The notes under the pieces are model-generated. The model was not told where the DNA came from. It did not search any database and was given only the letters and a program-made list of their open reading frames with translations. Positions 49,184-58,316 of a DNA stretch of 64,000 nt are shown here, one piece after another. The number at the start of each line of letters is the position of its first letter. Position 1 is the first letter of the stretch. The position numbers and the translations under genes were made by a program. Origin of the DNA: Pirellulales bacterium (GTDB lineage Bacteria; Planctomycetota; Planctomycetia; Pirellulales; Thermoguttaceae). Location of the stretch: assembly GCA_016936015.1 (NCBI GenBank), contig JAFGPV010000083.1, positions 41,391-105,390 on the forward strand. Reading direction: 5' to 3'.

Positions 49184-51382
49184 TTAGCGGGCGTTCATTT
49201 CGCAGCTTACGCCGCCGGCGGCGTAGAGGTAGGTCTTGTGGACGTAGTCGGCGACCATCCGGTCGGCGCTGAACCGCCAGGCCAACGAGCTGATGGAGTT
49301 CATCATCCGCTTGATCCAATGCCGGGGCAGACCGTCGATGTCGTGGTCGTAGTAGGTGGGGATGACTTCTTCCGTGAGCACGCGCTGCAGGTCGGCGAAG
49401 TCGCGGGCGTCGGTCATGCGGTCGTCGACGTGGGTGGTGCCCTTGCTGATGGCGAAGCCGTTGCTGCCGTCGTAGGCCTCGGCCCACCAGCCGTCGAGGA
49501 TCGAGAGGTTCAGCACGCCGTTGAGCACGGCCTTTTGGCCGCTGGTGCCGGAGGCCTCCTGGGGGCGGCGGGGCGTGTTCAGCCAGACGTCGACGCCCTG
49601 GATCAGGTGCCGGCAGACGTTGATGTCGTAATCCTCGACGAAGGCGATCCGCCCGGCGAAGCGGGGATCGTGCCGCAGGTTGGCCAGCCGCTGGATGAGC
49701 TGTTTGCCAGGCTCGTCGGCCGGATGGGCCTTGCCGGCGAAGATCATCTGCATCGGCCGCTGGGGATCGTTGATGATCGAGGCCAGCCAATCGAGATCGG
49801 TCAGGATCAGGGTGGCCCGTTTGTAGGTGGCAAACCGCCGGGCGAAACCGATGGTCAGGACGTTGGGATCGAGGATGCTGCGGGCGGCTTCGACCGCTTC
49901 GTCGCTTTCGCCGCGGCGGCGGCACTGGCGGCTGACGCGGCGGCGGACGAACGCCAGGAGCAGGTTCTTCATGGCGTAATGGGTTTCCCACAGTTCGCCG
50001 GGATCGATGCCGTAGATCGTCTGCCAGACCTCCGGCTCGCCCATCCGGTTCATCCATCCGGCGGGGAAATAGCGGTCGTAGAGCTGCTGCATCTGCAGGG
50101 CGAGCCAGCTTTGGATGTGCACGCCGTTGGTGATGTGCCCGATGGGGATTTCCTCCTCGACCCGCCAGGGCCAGAGATGGGCCCACATCCGCCGGGTGAC
50201 GTGCCCGTGTAGGTTGCTCACCGCGTTGGCCCGTCGTGAAAGTTTCAAGCCCAGGACGGTCATGCAGAAAGGTTCATGGTCGTTTTGCGGCTCGACCCGG
50301 CCCAGGCCCATCAGTTGGTCCAGGGAGATGCCCAGCTCTTCGCGCAGCGGACCGTGATGCTCTTCCATGAGATTCTTGTCAAACCGGTCGTGTCCGGCGG
50401 GGACGGGGGTGTGCGTGGTGAAGACGGTATGCTGCGCCACGTCCCGCAAGGCGGCGTCAAAGGTCATCCCGTCGTCCTTCATCCGCTCGCGGATGGCGTC
50501 GAGGATGGCGAAGGCGCTGTGGCCTTCGTTGAGGTGGTAGACGCCGGGCGTGATGCCCATCGCCCGCAAGGCCCGGATACCGCCCACGCCGGCGACCAGT
50601 TCCTGGCGGATGCGGGTGCGGAGGTCGCCGCCGTAGAGCCGGCTGGTCAACTCGCGGTCCTCGGGCTGGTTGCCTGGGACGTCGCTGTCCAACAAGTACA
50701 ACCGCGTCCGGCCCACGCGCATCAGCCAGACCTTGGCCAGGAGCCTGCCGCTACGGGTATTGATCTGCACCGTCAGCGGCTGGCCGTCCAGTCCCAAGGC
50801 GGGTTCCATGGGCAGGTTTTCGACCTTGGTGTTGATGTACTCTTCATGCTGCCAGCCGTTGAGATCCAATTGCTGTTTGAAATACCCCTGGTCGTAAAAC
50901 AGGCCGATGGCCACCAACGGCACGCCCAGGCCGCTGGCGCTTTTGATGTGGTCGCCGGAAAGGACGCCCAGCCCCCCGGAATAAATGGGGACCGATTCGT
51001 GGACCCCGAATTCAAGCGAAAAATAGGCCACGGGCTTGGAACCCAAAACGCCGGCGTGGGTTTTCCCCCAGGGGGGGATCTCGGCAAGGTACTCCTTCAG
51101 CCGGCGATAGGCCTGGTTGATCCGGCTGTACAAGACCAGTTCCGCCGCCCGAAGCTCCAGCCGTTCGGGAGTAAACTCCGAAAGCAAGGCGATCGGATTG
51201 TGATCCAATTGCCGCCAGCGGATGGGATCCAAATCACGGAACAGGTTAATCACCTCCGGCTGCCAACTCCACCACAAGTTTTTCGCCAAGGACAAACATT
51301 TCTCGTACAACGTCTCCGCCGAAAAACCCATGAAGTACGGCGATTGCTGCGGTTGATGGGAAACCATTTCGAGTTGACTCAT
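49184..51382 (-). CDS. glgP: Alpha-glucan phosphorylase (GT35) with DUF3417 N-terminus
   Basis: A 732-residue enzyme that releases glucose-1-phosphate from alpha-1,4-glucan. The N-terminal ~110 residues ([37 protein letters not shown]) form the DUF3417 region of the short bacterial type. The pyridoxal-phosphate Lys is in [19 protein letters not shown], and the substrate segment is [12 protein letters not shown]. It belongs to storage-glucan or maltodextrin breakdown. It is a single gene, with no other glg genes near. Confidence 0.93.
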   Translation of the reverse strand: MSQLEMVSHQPQQSPYFMGFSAETLYEKCLSLAKNLWWSWQPEVINLFRDLDPIRWRQLDHNPIALLSEFTPERLELRAAELVLYSRINQAYRRLKEYLAEIPPWGKTHAGVLGSKPVAYFSLEFGVHESVPIYSGGLGVLSGDHIKSASGLGVPLVAIGLFYDQGYFKQQLDLNGWQHEEYINTKVENLPMEPALGLDGQPLTVQINTRSGRLLAKVWLMRVGRTRLYLLDSDVPGNQPEDRELTSRLYGGDLRTRIRQELVAGVGGIRALRAMGITPGVYHLNEGHSAFAILDAIRERMKDDGMTFDAALRDVAQHTVFTTHTPVPAGHDRFDKNLMEEHHGPLREELGISLDQLMGLGRVEPQNDHEPFCMTVLGLKLSRRANAVSNLHGHVTRRMWAHLWPWRVEEEIPIGHITNGVHIQSWLALQMQQLYDRYFPAGWMNRMGEPEVWQTIYGIDPGELWETHYAMKNLLLAFVRRRVSRQCRRRGESDEAVEAARSILDPNVLTIGFARRFATYKRATLILTDLDWLASIINDPQRPMQMIFAGKAHPADEPGKQLIQRLANLRHDPRFAGRIAFVEDYDINVCRHLIQGVDVWLNTPRRPQEASGTSGQKAVLNGVLNLSILDGWWAEAYDGSNGFAISKGTTHVDDRMTDARDFADLQRVLTEEVIPTYYDHDIDGLPRHWIKRMMNSISSLAWRFSADRMVADYVHKTYLYAAGGVSCEMNAR

Positions 51383-51728
51383 GGAAATCCGCGCTCCGAT
51401 ACTTTCAATAATCGTAAGTCTTTTGTCGCCCGGTGGTTATTGCTCCAGGCTGATGGCCGGCGACCAATTCGCCCACATTATAGTCATCGCCGGAAATTGT
51501 TGCGACCCCACTCGGGTACTAAAAAACCAGGGGGAGAATCGTCATTTCATAGGCAAAGGTAGTTGCATTTCGCGTCAAACATTTTTATGATCCAGTTTTC
51601 TGCATTTATTGTAGAGCCGCGACAACTGGTCGCCATGCGAAAACGCTTTCTCCAATAACCGTGGCCGCTGGTCGCGGCTTTACAACGCCGGAATAGTAAT
51701 CCCCCTGCCCCCCATCGAGGATCCACCC
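51383..51728. other. Gap between glucan phosphorylase and APS kinase
   Basis: This 346-base divergent gap contains the inverted repeat at 51610-51686 and otherwise only promoter-like AT-rich DNA. No gene is seen. Confidence 0.5.
51610..51686. repeat. Inverted repeat TTGTAGAGCCGCGAC...GTCGCGGCTTTACAAC
   Basis: Arms of about 27 bases (51610-51637 and 51660-51686) are complementary with a few mismatches. The arms have the core GAGCCGCGAC / GTCGCGGCTTT. It lies 43 bases before the APS kinase gene. Confidence 0.8.
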
Positions 51729-52388
51729 ATGCCGGAAGAGAATTCCATTCAAGTCCATTGGCACGAACACGCGGTAACCCGGGAAGAACGGGAAAACCTT
51801 AACGGACAACGAGGGTGCGTCCTCTGGCTGACCGGACTGAGCGCCTGCGGAAAAAGCACGATTGCCAACCTCGTGGACCATAAACTGCACTCGCGCGGTC
51901 TGAAAAGCTTTGTGCTGGACGGCGACAACATCCGCCACGGCCTGAACGCCGGACCGGCCCTGCTGAAACCGCGGCACGGCGAGGAATTTGCCAAACGGTT
52001 TGGACTGGGATTCTCGGCCCAGGACCGGGAAGAGAACATCCGCCGGATCGGCGCCGTGGCCCAACTCTTCTGCGAGGCGGGGATCATCGCCATCACGGCG
52101 TTTATCAGCCCCTATCGGGTGGACCGCGATCGGGTCCGGCAGTCGCTCAAACCAGGCGATTTTATCGAAATTTTCGTCCACGCGCCCCTGGAAGTCTGCG
52201 AGGTCCGGGATCCCAAAGGGCTTTACAAAAAGGCCCGCGCCGGCGAACTGAAAGGCTTCACGGGCATCGACGATCCCTACGAACCCCCGCTCAGTCCCGA
52301 ACTGGTTCTTGACTCGGCCGCCCAGTCTTCCCAAGCTCTCTCGGATGAGGTCATCGCTTATCTGCTAGCAACCCAAAAAATTTCTTGA
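51729..52388 (+). CDS. cysC: Adenylylsulfate (APS) kinase
   Basis: A 219-residue kinase producing PAPS from APS. The P-loop is GLSACGKST (usual form GLSGxGKS, with Ala for Gly). LDGDNIRHGLN, RRIGAVAQLFCEAG and ITAFISPYRVDRDRVRQ are family signatures. After DNIRHGLN there is an insertion of about 20 residues (AGPALLKPRHGEEFAKRFGL) before GFSAQDRE, compared with standard CysC of about 180-200 residues. No sulfate adenylyltransferase gene is adjacent, so the pathway partner lies elsewhere. Confidence 0.92.
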   Translation: MPEENSIQVHWHEHAVTREERENLNGQRGCVLWLTGLSACGKSTIANLVDHKLHSRGLKSFVLDGDNIRHGLNAGPALLKPRHGEEFAKRFGLGFSAQDREENIRRIGAVAQLFCEAGIIAITAFISPYRVDRDRVRQSLKPGDFIEIFVHAPLEVCEVRDPKGLYKKARAGELKGFTGIDDPYEPPLSPELVLDSAAQSSQALSDEVIAYLLATQKIS

Positions 52389-52491
52389 AAAATTGGGATT
52401 GACGCGATCTTACCTTCGAGGCTAGATTAAGGTAACGTTCTCATAATAGGCACCTCGTCGGGATGGAATAATTTTTAATTTTTTGCGCGGG

Positions 52492-52739
52492 GTGGAAAAC
52501 CGGGCCGTATCGGTTTGCGTACACCGGAGAGTAAGATCTCGGCACTCCGGGCTCCTCCCGGACTTGCAGTTGGTAGCATTCGAACCGATCCCGTCGGTTC
52601 CTCCCCGAAGAGGACGAATTCCAGTTTCTATCACAAACAATTAGCCCAGGAGCTTGTCCGCTCCGTCTGCCAAGGGATCGCGTTGATCAACGCGATCCGG
52701 GTGGTTAGGGATGACGAGACCCGCCGATTTCACGTCTAA
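52492..52739 (+). pseudogene. Frameshifted BON-domain gene
   Basis: From GTG 52492 the frame reads VENRAVSVCVHRRVRSRHSG, then LLPDLQLVAFEPIP and RRGRIP to about 52625, and then after a one-base deletion another frame continues SFYHKQLAQELVRSVCQGIA, LINAIRVVRDDE to 52739. The second half matches YYCKQLAQ...GEQLINGIEV of the intact BON gene 130 bases downstream. The region between 52500 and 52740 therefore appears to be a decayed paralog, not intergenic DNA. Confidence 0.55.
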
Positions 52740-52866
52740 CGCCGCAGGCGCCGGCGGAGCGATGACCGATAAGAGGAAATACCGGGGGAGCAAGGAAGTT
52801 CCCGGTGTGGATTTACCGCCGCGACGGACCAAAAGGAAGCAAGGCGGCGGGCGAAGGAGTTTTTCC

Positions 52867-53145
52867 ATGGAAGATCTATTTCGAGGCAAGCCCTGGACCT
52901 TCCCCAAGCGGCGCGAGTACCTTCCCGAGACCCTGGAAGAGGCCGAGGCCCTGGCGGCTTCCATCGAACGGGCGGTACAGGAGGAAACCGGCCACGGCGT
53001 GCGCAACCTGCACGTGACGGTCGAGCAGGACAGCGTCACCCTCCACGGCCGCTGCGAGTCCTACTATTGCAAGCAGCTTGCCCAGCACGCCGCCATGGGC
53101 CGCGCCCAAGGCGAACAACTCATCAACGGCATCGAGGTCTCCTGA
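52867..53145 (+). CDS. BON-domain protein
   Basis: A 92-residue protein. The start ATG 52867 has GAAGGAG at seven bases; upstream in-frame ATGs exist at 52711 and 52762 but have worse spacing and encode a basic linker. The BON domain is at residues ~28-92, with GVRNLHVTVEQDSVTLHGRC and YYCKQLAQHAAMGRAQGEQL followed by INGIEV. BON domains bind lipid or phospholipid surfaces. No signal peptide is visible, so it is probably cytoplasmic. It stands between a decayed copy of itself and a sugar porter. Confidence 0.8.
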   Translation: MEDLFRGKPWTFPKRREYLPETLEEAEALAASIERAVQEETGHGVRNLHVTVEQDSVTLHGRCESYYCKQLAQHAAMGRAQGEQLINGIEVS

Positions 53146-53182
53146 CCCGCCCCGCCGGGGAAGACCTCCTTGGAGAGCGGCC

Positions 53183-54655
53183 TCAATCTTCCCGGCTGCC
53201 CAGGAGGTCTTTCTCGATCTCTTCCAGGCTTTTTCCTTTCGTCTCCGTGAGACGGAACAAGACGAAGAAAAATCCGATAAGGCAGATCCCGGCATAGATC
53301 CAGAAGGTCCTCGGGGCGCCCTCGCCGTTTTCACCCCAAAGCAGAGGAAAGGTTTCGGTGAGGAGGAAGTTCGCAATCCACAAGCCCATCACGGCCACCG
53401 ACATCGCTGCGCCCCGGATGCGGTTGGGAAAGATTTCGGCGATCAGCACCCAAACGACCGGGGCAAGGGTCATGGCGTAGCAGGCCAGGGCGATCAAGAC
53501 CAGCGTCAGGACCAACAGGCCGTGGATTGCTTGGGCGAAACAGCCTCCCAAGATCACCCAGAGGATCGTCAGTCCCCCGAAACCCAGCAGCATCAAGGGC
53601 CGGCGCCCGACGCGATCCACGATGCCCAAGGCCACGAGAGTGAAGAGGAGGTTGACGCTGCCCAGATAAACGATGTTGACGAAGATGGCGTCGATCGGAT
53701 ACCCGGCGTCCTGGAAGACGTTTTTCGCGTAATAAAAGATTACGTTGATGCCGCAAAACTGCTGAAGGACCGCCAGCCCGACGCCAAGCACCAGGACCGT
53801 GAGCATCCGGGGTTCAAGCAATTCGCGGTAATTGACCTTGCCGACCTCGTTTCGCAAGGAGGCCTCGATCTCGGCCGCGGCGTCGGCGGCGTATCGGGAT
53901 CCGCCCAGCTTGGCCAGAATATTCTTGGCCTGATCGGTTCGGCCGCTTTTGATCAGCCACCGGGGCGTCTCCGGCACGAAAAACATTCCCAGGAAAAACA
54001 ACATCGCCGGCGCCGCCGTAACGGCGAACATCCAACGCCAGCCGATTTGTCCCGGCCAGGAAGCGGCGATCAGCGCCGTCTTTTCGGCGGCGTTCTCCGG
54101 CCCAGCCAGCGCGGAAAGATCCGGCAGCGGATGGAGCGAGGCGATTTGCCAATTCACAAACTGGGCCAACAGGATGCCGATCACGATGGTCAGTTGATTC
54201 AGTCCCACCAGTCGGCCTCGAGTTTGGGCGGGCGCGACTTCGGCGATGTACATCGGCGAGAGATTCGACGCCAGGCCGATGGCCATTCCGCCCATGATGC
54301 GCCAAAAAACGAACCAGAAAAACGTGGAAGTCAGTCCCGTCGCCACCGCCGAGACGCCGAACAGCAGGGCGGAGAAGATCAAGAGCCGTTTCCGGCCGAA
54401 ACGGTCGCTGAGCGCCCCCGCCGTAATGGCGCCGAGCAGACAGCCGAAAATCGCACAGCTTTTCGCCCAGCCGATGATCCAGGATACGGTGAGATTGAAA
54501 TAGGCCTCATAGAAAATGTCCGTTCCGCTGATGACGATCCAATCGTAGCCGAAGAGCAATCCTCCCATCGCCGCCACCAGGGAGATCGTCCAGACATAGA
54601 CCCTGCGGTATTCCGCTTTACGGTCGCTGCCCCCCGCGTCCAGGATTCCGTGCAT
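53183..54655 (-). CDS. MFS sugar porter family (xylose/arabinose-type symporter)
   Basis: A 490-residue twelve-helix transporter. Sugar-porter signatures: GGLLFGYDWIVISGT at helix 1, GALSDRFGRKRLL after helix 2, PESPRWL-like FVPETPRWLIKSGR in the central loop, QQFCGINVIFYYAKNVF at helix 7, DRVGRRPLMLLG, and LTETKGKSLEEIE at the C-terminus. These fit proton-coupled import of a pentose or hexose. Gene is alone with a gap of 262 bases to the next. Substrate cannot be told. Confidence 0.93.
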   Translation of the reverse strand: MHGILDAGGSDRKAEYRRVYVWTISLVAAMGGLLFGYDWIVISGTDIFYEAYFNLTVSWIIGWAKSCAIFGCLLGAITAGALSDRFGRKRLLIFSALLFGVSAVATGLTSTFFWFVFWRIMGGMAIGLASNLSPMYIAEVAPAQTRGRLVGLNQLTIVIGILLAQFVNWQIASLHPLPDLSALAGPENAAEKTALIAASWPGQIGWRWMFAVTAAPAMLFFLGMFFVPETPRWLIKSGRTDQAKNILAKLGGSRYAADAAAEIEASLRNEVGKVNYRELLEPRMLTVLVLGVGLAVLQQFCGINVIFYYAKNVFQDAGYPIDAIFVNIVYLGSVNLLFTLVALGIVDRVGRRPLMLLGFGGLTILWVILGGCFAQAIHGLLVLTLVLIALACYAMTLAPVVWVLIAEIFPNRIRGAAMSVAVMGLWIANFLLTETFPLLWGENGEGAPRTFWIYAGICLIGFFFVLFRLTETKGKSLEEIEKDLLGSRED

Positions 54656-54917
54656 CAGCAGGCCTCACGACTAAAAAGAACACGCCTTATACGAGAAAAC
54701 AGAAAATCAAAAGTGCTGGAACTTCCGGTCCTTCGTCTTCCTTTTTTAGGGAAACGGTTGCGCGCCTACAGCGTTAGTGTATCGGGAAGAGGGGCGGCGC
54801 AATAGGGGATCGAAAAGGGAGAAGGAGCCGTTCTTTTAAAAAACAGGTCTTGCGCCGCCCGCGCTTGACGAATTGATTCAGGAGAAGCGACGTTCTTGTG
54901 TTTTGAATGATCCGCGA

Positions 54918-55691
54918 TCACTCAATCGATCCCTCTTCGCCTTGTTCCAGCTCCCCGGCCGATGCGGGTTTTTCTTCGCCGGAGGCGGAGAGGATCTGCC
55001 ACTCGGGATCGGCGTCGGGACCGTGATGCCGTCCCAGATGGAGGACCGCGAAGAAGGTTTTTTTCCCCCCGGCGTCCTCGAACGTGACGGCATAGCGCTG
55101 CAGCACGCTGTCCAGAAAGCCCTCGTGGTCGTGCCGGAGGGTTCCCCAATAGCGGACCCGGGCCGATTCGCCCAGGGCGAGGAGGGTTCGGACCAGCCGC
55201 GGCGATTCGCCTTTCGGGGCAGGCTCGGTGAACTGCTCCAACTTGAGCCGCCACTCCGGAGCGCCGCGATAGTATTGCCACAGCCGGTCGTCGAGCGGTT
55301 GGCGAAGTTTCGGCGAGAGGGTGAGTTGATAGGCCCTTTCGGGCTGCTCCCGGGCCAACAGCTCGAACCAGAGCTTGGCGAATTGCCGGGCCTCCTTCTC
55401 GATCCGCCACCGCGTAACGAACCAGTCGGCCGGTCCCGCCGCGGCGAAAACCAGAGAGAGCGCCAATCCCCACAGCGCCACGGCGCGGCCCGTTACAATC
55501 GTCGCCTGACGGCGGATCCTCCACAAGGACCAAAGGCTGACGAGCACGCCGGTCAAGGGAAAACCCCACAGTAAAGGAGCCGCCAACGCCAGGGGAGAAA
55601 GCAGCCCCAACACCAAGCCGACCACTGCCGAAACGCTCAGCGTGCGATACTCGGCGAGCGATTTGTCCGGGCAAGTTTCGAAATCCGTCAT
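54918..55691 (-). CDS. DUF4190-like membrane protein with soluble C-terminal domain
   Basis: A 257-residue protein with N-terminal helices (LSVSAVVGLVLGLLSPLALA and a second pair to about residue 100), as in DUF4190, and a C-terminal soluble region (about 105-257: ARQFAKLWFELLAREQPERA, RRGAPEWRLKLEQF) with no known motif. It is fourth in a minus-strand cluster after pilT, the PilB-like gene and cvpA. Function unknown. Confidence 0.7.
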   Translation of the reverse strand: MTDFETCPDKSLAEYRTLSVSAVVGLVLGLLSPLALAAPLLWGFPLTGVLVSLWSLWRIRRQATIVTGRAVALWGLALSLVFAAAGPADWFVTRWRIEKEARQFAKLWFELLAREQPERAYQLTLSPKLRQPLDDRLWQYYRGAPEWRLKLEQFTEPAPKGESPRLVRTLLALGESARVRYWGTLRHDHEGFLDSVLQRYAVTFEDAGGKKTFFAVLHLGRHHGPDADPEWQILSASGEEKPASAGELEQGEEGSIE

Positions 55692-55769
55692 AACTTCTCA
55701 ACGACGCAAACCGCCGCCGGAGCGGCGGTACGAGGAAAGTTGATCCGCCGGGCCAGGCAAGCTTCCTGA

Positions 55770-56405
55770 TTATTTTTGGACGCGGGTGGTGCCGAACTCC
55801 TTGACTTGTTTGGCGACGCCGCTGCGCCGGGTGGTGTATTTCGGCATGAATTCCCCCTTCGGATCGAAGAGCTTTGCTTCCCGTTTCCGGTCCGCTTCGC
55901 TCACGGACCGGGCGTAGGGACCCCGCGACGTCCATTGGGTAAAGGCCAGCCATTGCCGGTCGGGGGCCAGTCCCATGACCATCCGCTCCTCGGGCTTGAA
56001 ACCATTGTCCTTGCCCATGAAGTTCCGCGCCAGCGGCGCGGTGTGCAAGCTGGTCATCGTAAAACAGACCATCACCCAGCCGATCCACAGGGCCAGTATC
56101 ATGCTGCCGATGCGATCGATGATCTTCAGAAACCGGACTTTCACCCGGGAGAGAAGGTCCGTCAGCACCCGAAAGATTACGGAAAAGATCACGAACAAAC
56201 CCCACAACGACAGAAAATCCCAATAGTAGGTGTAGGTTGGTTGTTTGGCGTCGAGCCAGGCGGCCAACGGCTCGAAATAGTTCATGGCCAGCAGCGCCGC
56301 CGTAACCACGTTGATCAGCCGGATGGCGTTGCTCCACAGGCCGTCAGCGTAGAGCGTGGCGAGGCAGGCGAACAGGATGACGAACATCAAAAGGGTGACG
56401 TACAT
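55770..56405 (-). CDS. CvpA-family membrane protein
   Basis: A 211-residue protein whose first 135 residues carry four membrane helices with the CvpA signature (RLINVVTAALLAMNYFEPLA, LWGLFVIFSVIFRVLTDLL and LKIIDRIGSMILALWIGWVM). CvpA is needed for colicin V production and envelope stability in E. coli. The gene sits between the PilB-like and DUF4190-like genes on the same strand. A G-rich tandem repeat lies just upstream of its start. Confidence 0.82.
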   Translation of the reverse strand: MYVTLLMFVILFACLATLYADGLWSNAIRLINVVTAALLAMNYFEPLAAWLDAKQPTYTYYWDFLSLWGLFVIFSVIFRVLTDLLSRVKVRFLKIIDRIGSMILALWIGWVMVCFTMTSLHTAPLARNFMGKDNGFKPEERMVMGLAPDRQWLAFTQWTSRGPYARSVSEADRKREAKLFDPKGEFMPKYTTRRSGVAKQVKEFGTTRVQK

Positions 56406-56415
56406 GGGGGAGGAC

Positions 56416-56498
56416 GGGATTTGGGGATTTGGGGATTTGGGGATTTGGGGAGCATGGAATTGATGAAATCCCTAAATCCCCAAATCCCAAAATCCCTT
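56416..56498. repeat. GGGGATTT tandem array with inverted copy
   Basis: GGGATTTGGGGATTTGGGGA continues for a total of five G-runs (56416-56450), able in principle to form a G-quadruplex. A complementary run TCCCTAAATCCCCAAATCCC follows at 56468-56493, so it can also form a hairpin. It lies between the PilB-like stop and the cvpA start. Confidence 0.85.
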
Positions 56499-56502
56499 TC
56501 TC

Positions 56503-58293
56503 TCATTGTTTCAACACACGCATCAATTCCGGTAGCGAGGTGACGCCCTTGGCCACCAGGAGAATGCCTTCTTCCTGGAGGTTTTTCATGCCGTCTTTTC
56601 GGGCGGCGGCGCGGAGGTAATCGGGCTGGGGGGTGTTTTGCAACACCTTCCGCACGTTCTCGCCGACAGGCATCAACTCGAAGATGGCGGTTCGGCCGTA
56701 GTACCCGATGCCGAAGCAGGTCTTGCAGATTTCCTTGGGATTCTCGGGATCGGCGGGCCGGGGGCGATAAAAGGCCTGGACCCGACCCTCGGGAATGCCC
56801 AACTGGCTGAGCACCTGGGGCGTCGGCTGATAGGCCTCCTTGCAGGAGTCGCACAGCTTCCGAATCAAGCGGACGCTGAGGACGCCGCCAAGCACCTTGG
56901 CCAGTTGCGGCGCCGGCACGCCGAGCGACGCGATCCGCAGGATCGCCTCCGCGCCGTCCTTGGCCCGGATCGTACTCAGGACCAGCCGGGGTTCGAGCAG
57001 CATGTCCTCGATCAGCATGTTGACCGTCTTGGCGTTGACCAGGTCGCGGATGACGATCACGTTGGGCAGCGTGCGGAAGACCTTGGGGAGGATGTCGGCG
57101 GGCGTTTGTCCGTCGGCGGCCTTATAGGTCGTGACCGGCACGTTCTCCACGGCCTCGTAGCGGCGGGTTTCCTCCTCCACGGCGGTGAATTCCCGGGTCA
57201 GCCGGTCGGTGCAGTGGAGGGTGACGTCCACCATGCTTCGCAGTCCGTTGGCCGGGGGGGCGGCGAAGAGTAAAAATCCCTGGTCGCCGCCCAGCAAGCG
57301 GCGGAGGTCTTCTTCCATCTTCGGCCGCATGCCGAGTTCCTGGAACGTTTTGAAGTGGATTTTTTTCTGCTCGAACTGGATCATCGCCCGCTCGCCCTTG
57401 GCCGTACCCTGGGTGGCCAGCGTAGCCTGGAGGCGGTTGTCATCGTACTCCGCGAGGAACGGTCCCTGCTGCCGGCTTTGCCGGTCCTGCGGATTCAACC
57501 CGCCGAGGGCCTTCAAGGCCTCGAGGGCCGGATCGGCCGTGTCCCGTTCCAGCGCCTCCCGCTGAATCCACACGCCATCGATCATCAAATTCACCGCCAC
57601 AGCGGAAGCGCCGAAATCGAGCATGATCGCCGAGGCCCGATTGGAGACGGCGTCGTAGAGGACTTCGCGGGCGGCCAGCAGTCCCGGCATCTGCCGGGCG
57701 GTCAGCAGCCGGGCCGTGGCGGTGCGCTCGTCGGGATGACTGGCGGAGAGCATCAGGGGGGGGCCTGCCCGGTGCGGGTCGCGCTTCTCGTAGGCGACCT
57801 TGATTCCTACCTTGTTGGCAGCGACCGCGAAACAATAGCGGAGATGCTCCGGGGTGAGCACCCGCTCGTTGTTGGGCACTTTCGCATTGCGGGAAATGAC
57901 GTACACCGCCAGCGGCGCCACGTAGGCGATGACCAACAGCGCGAAGGCAAGCCAGAAATACGGGATGATCCACGTCAGCAGAAAGGTCCCGAAAAACGTG
58001 CCGAAAACGATCGGATTCCAGCGCCGATAATCCAGAACGTCGATGGCTTGGAGATCGATATTGATCCAGTTGGTGGTCCGCACCCAGCACAAAAACAGCA
58101 GCCAACAGAGGAAGATTTTCCACCAACTGAGATAGAAGCCTGCGCCGCGCCACTGGGGGACGGACTTGAGGGGATATTCCGGCCACGTTTCGGCCCGCAG
58201 GAGGCCGGCGGAGAGGAAAACGACGCCAACCAAAACCGCCGGCACGATCAACGACCGTCGCGCGAGAGACCTTCGCAGGAGCAATGCAACCAT
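56503..58293 (-). CDS. Membrane-bound PilB/GspE-like protein with degenerate ATPase motifs
   Basis: A 596-residue protein. The first ~130 residues have four hydrophobic segments (FLCWLLFLCWVRTTNW, FFGTFLLTWIIPYFWLAFAL), unlike cytoplasmic PilB/GspE. The middle and C-terminal parts are GspE-like: a PilB-like central domain (FLLFAAPPANGLRSMVDVTL where GPTGSGKTTT is expected, near residue 343), then NVIVIRDLVNAKTVNMLIED in place of the Asp box, LRIASLGVPAPQLAKVL, and a tetra-Cys element CDSCKEAY...CKTCFGIGYYGRTA. Walker A lacks GKS/T, so it is probably inactive. The gene begins 23 bases after the pilT stop. Confidence 0.85.
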   Translation of the reverse strand: MVALLLRRSLARRSLIVPAVLVGVVFLSAGLLRAETWPEYPLKSVPQWRGAGFYLSWWKIFLCWLLFLCWVRTTNWINIDLQAIDVLDYRRWNPIVFGTFFGTFLLTWIIPYFWLAFALLVIAYVAPLAVYVISRNAKVPNNERVLTPEHLRYCFAVAANKVGIKVAYEKRDPHRAGPPLMLSASHPDERTATARLLTARQMPGLLAAREVLYDAVSNRASAIMLDFGASAVAVNLMIDGVWIQREALERDTADPALEALKALGGLNPQDRQSRQQGPFLAEYDDNRLQATLATQGTAKGERAMIQFEQKKIHFKTFQELGMRPKMEEDLRRLLGGDQGFLLFAAPPANGLRSMVDVTLHCTDRLTREFTAVEEETRRYEAVENVPVTTYKAADGQTPADILPKVFRTLPNVIVIRDLVNAKTVNMLIEDMLLEPRLVLSTIRAKDGAEAILRIASLGVPAPQLAKVLGGVLSVRLIRKLCDSCKEAYQPTPQVLSQLGIPEGRVQAFYRPRPADPENPKEICKTCFGIGYYGRTAIFELMPVGENVRKVLQNTPQPDYLRAAARKDGMKNLQEEGILLVAKGVTSLPELMRVLKQ

Positions 58294-58316
58294 AGTGTTT
58301 CTGATTCCTTCCCCCG

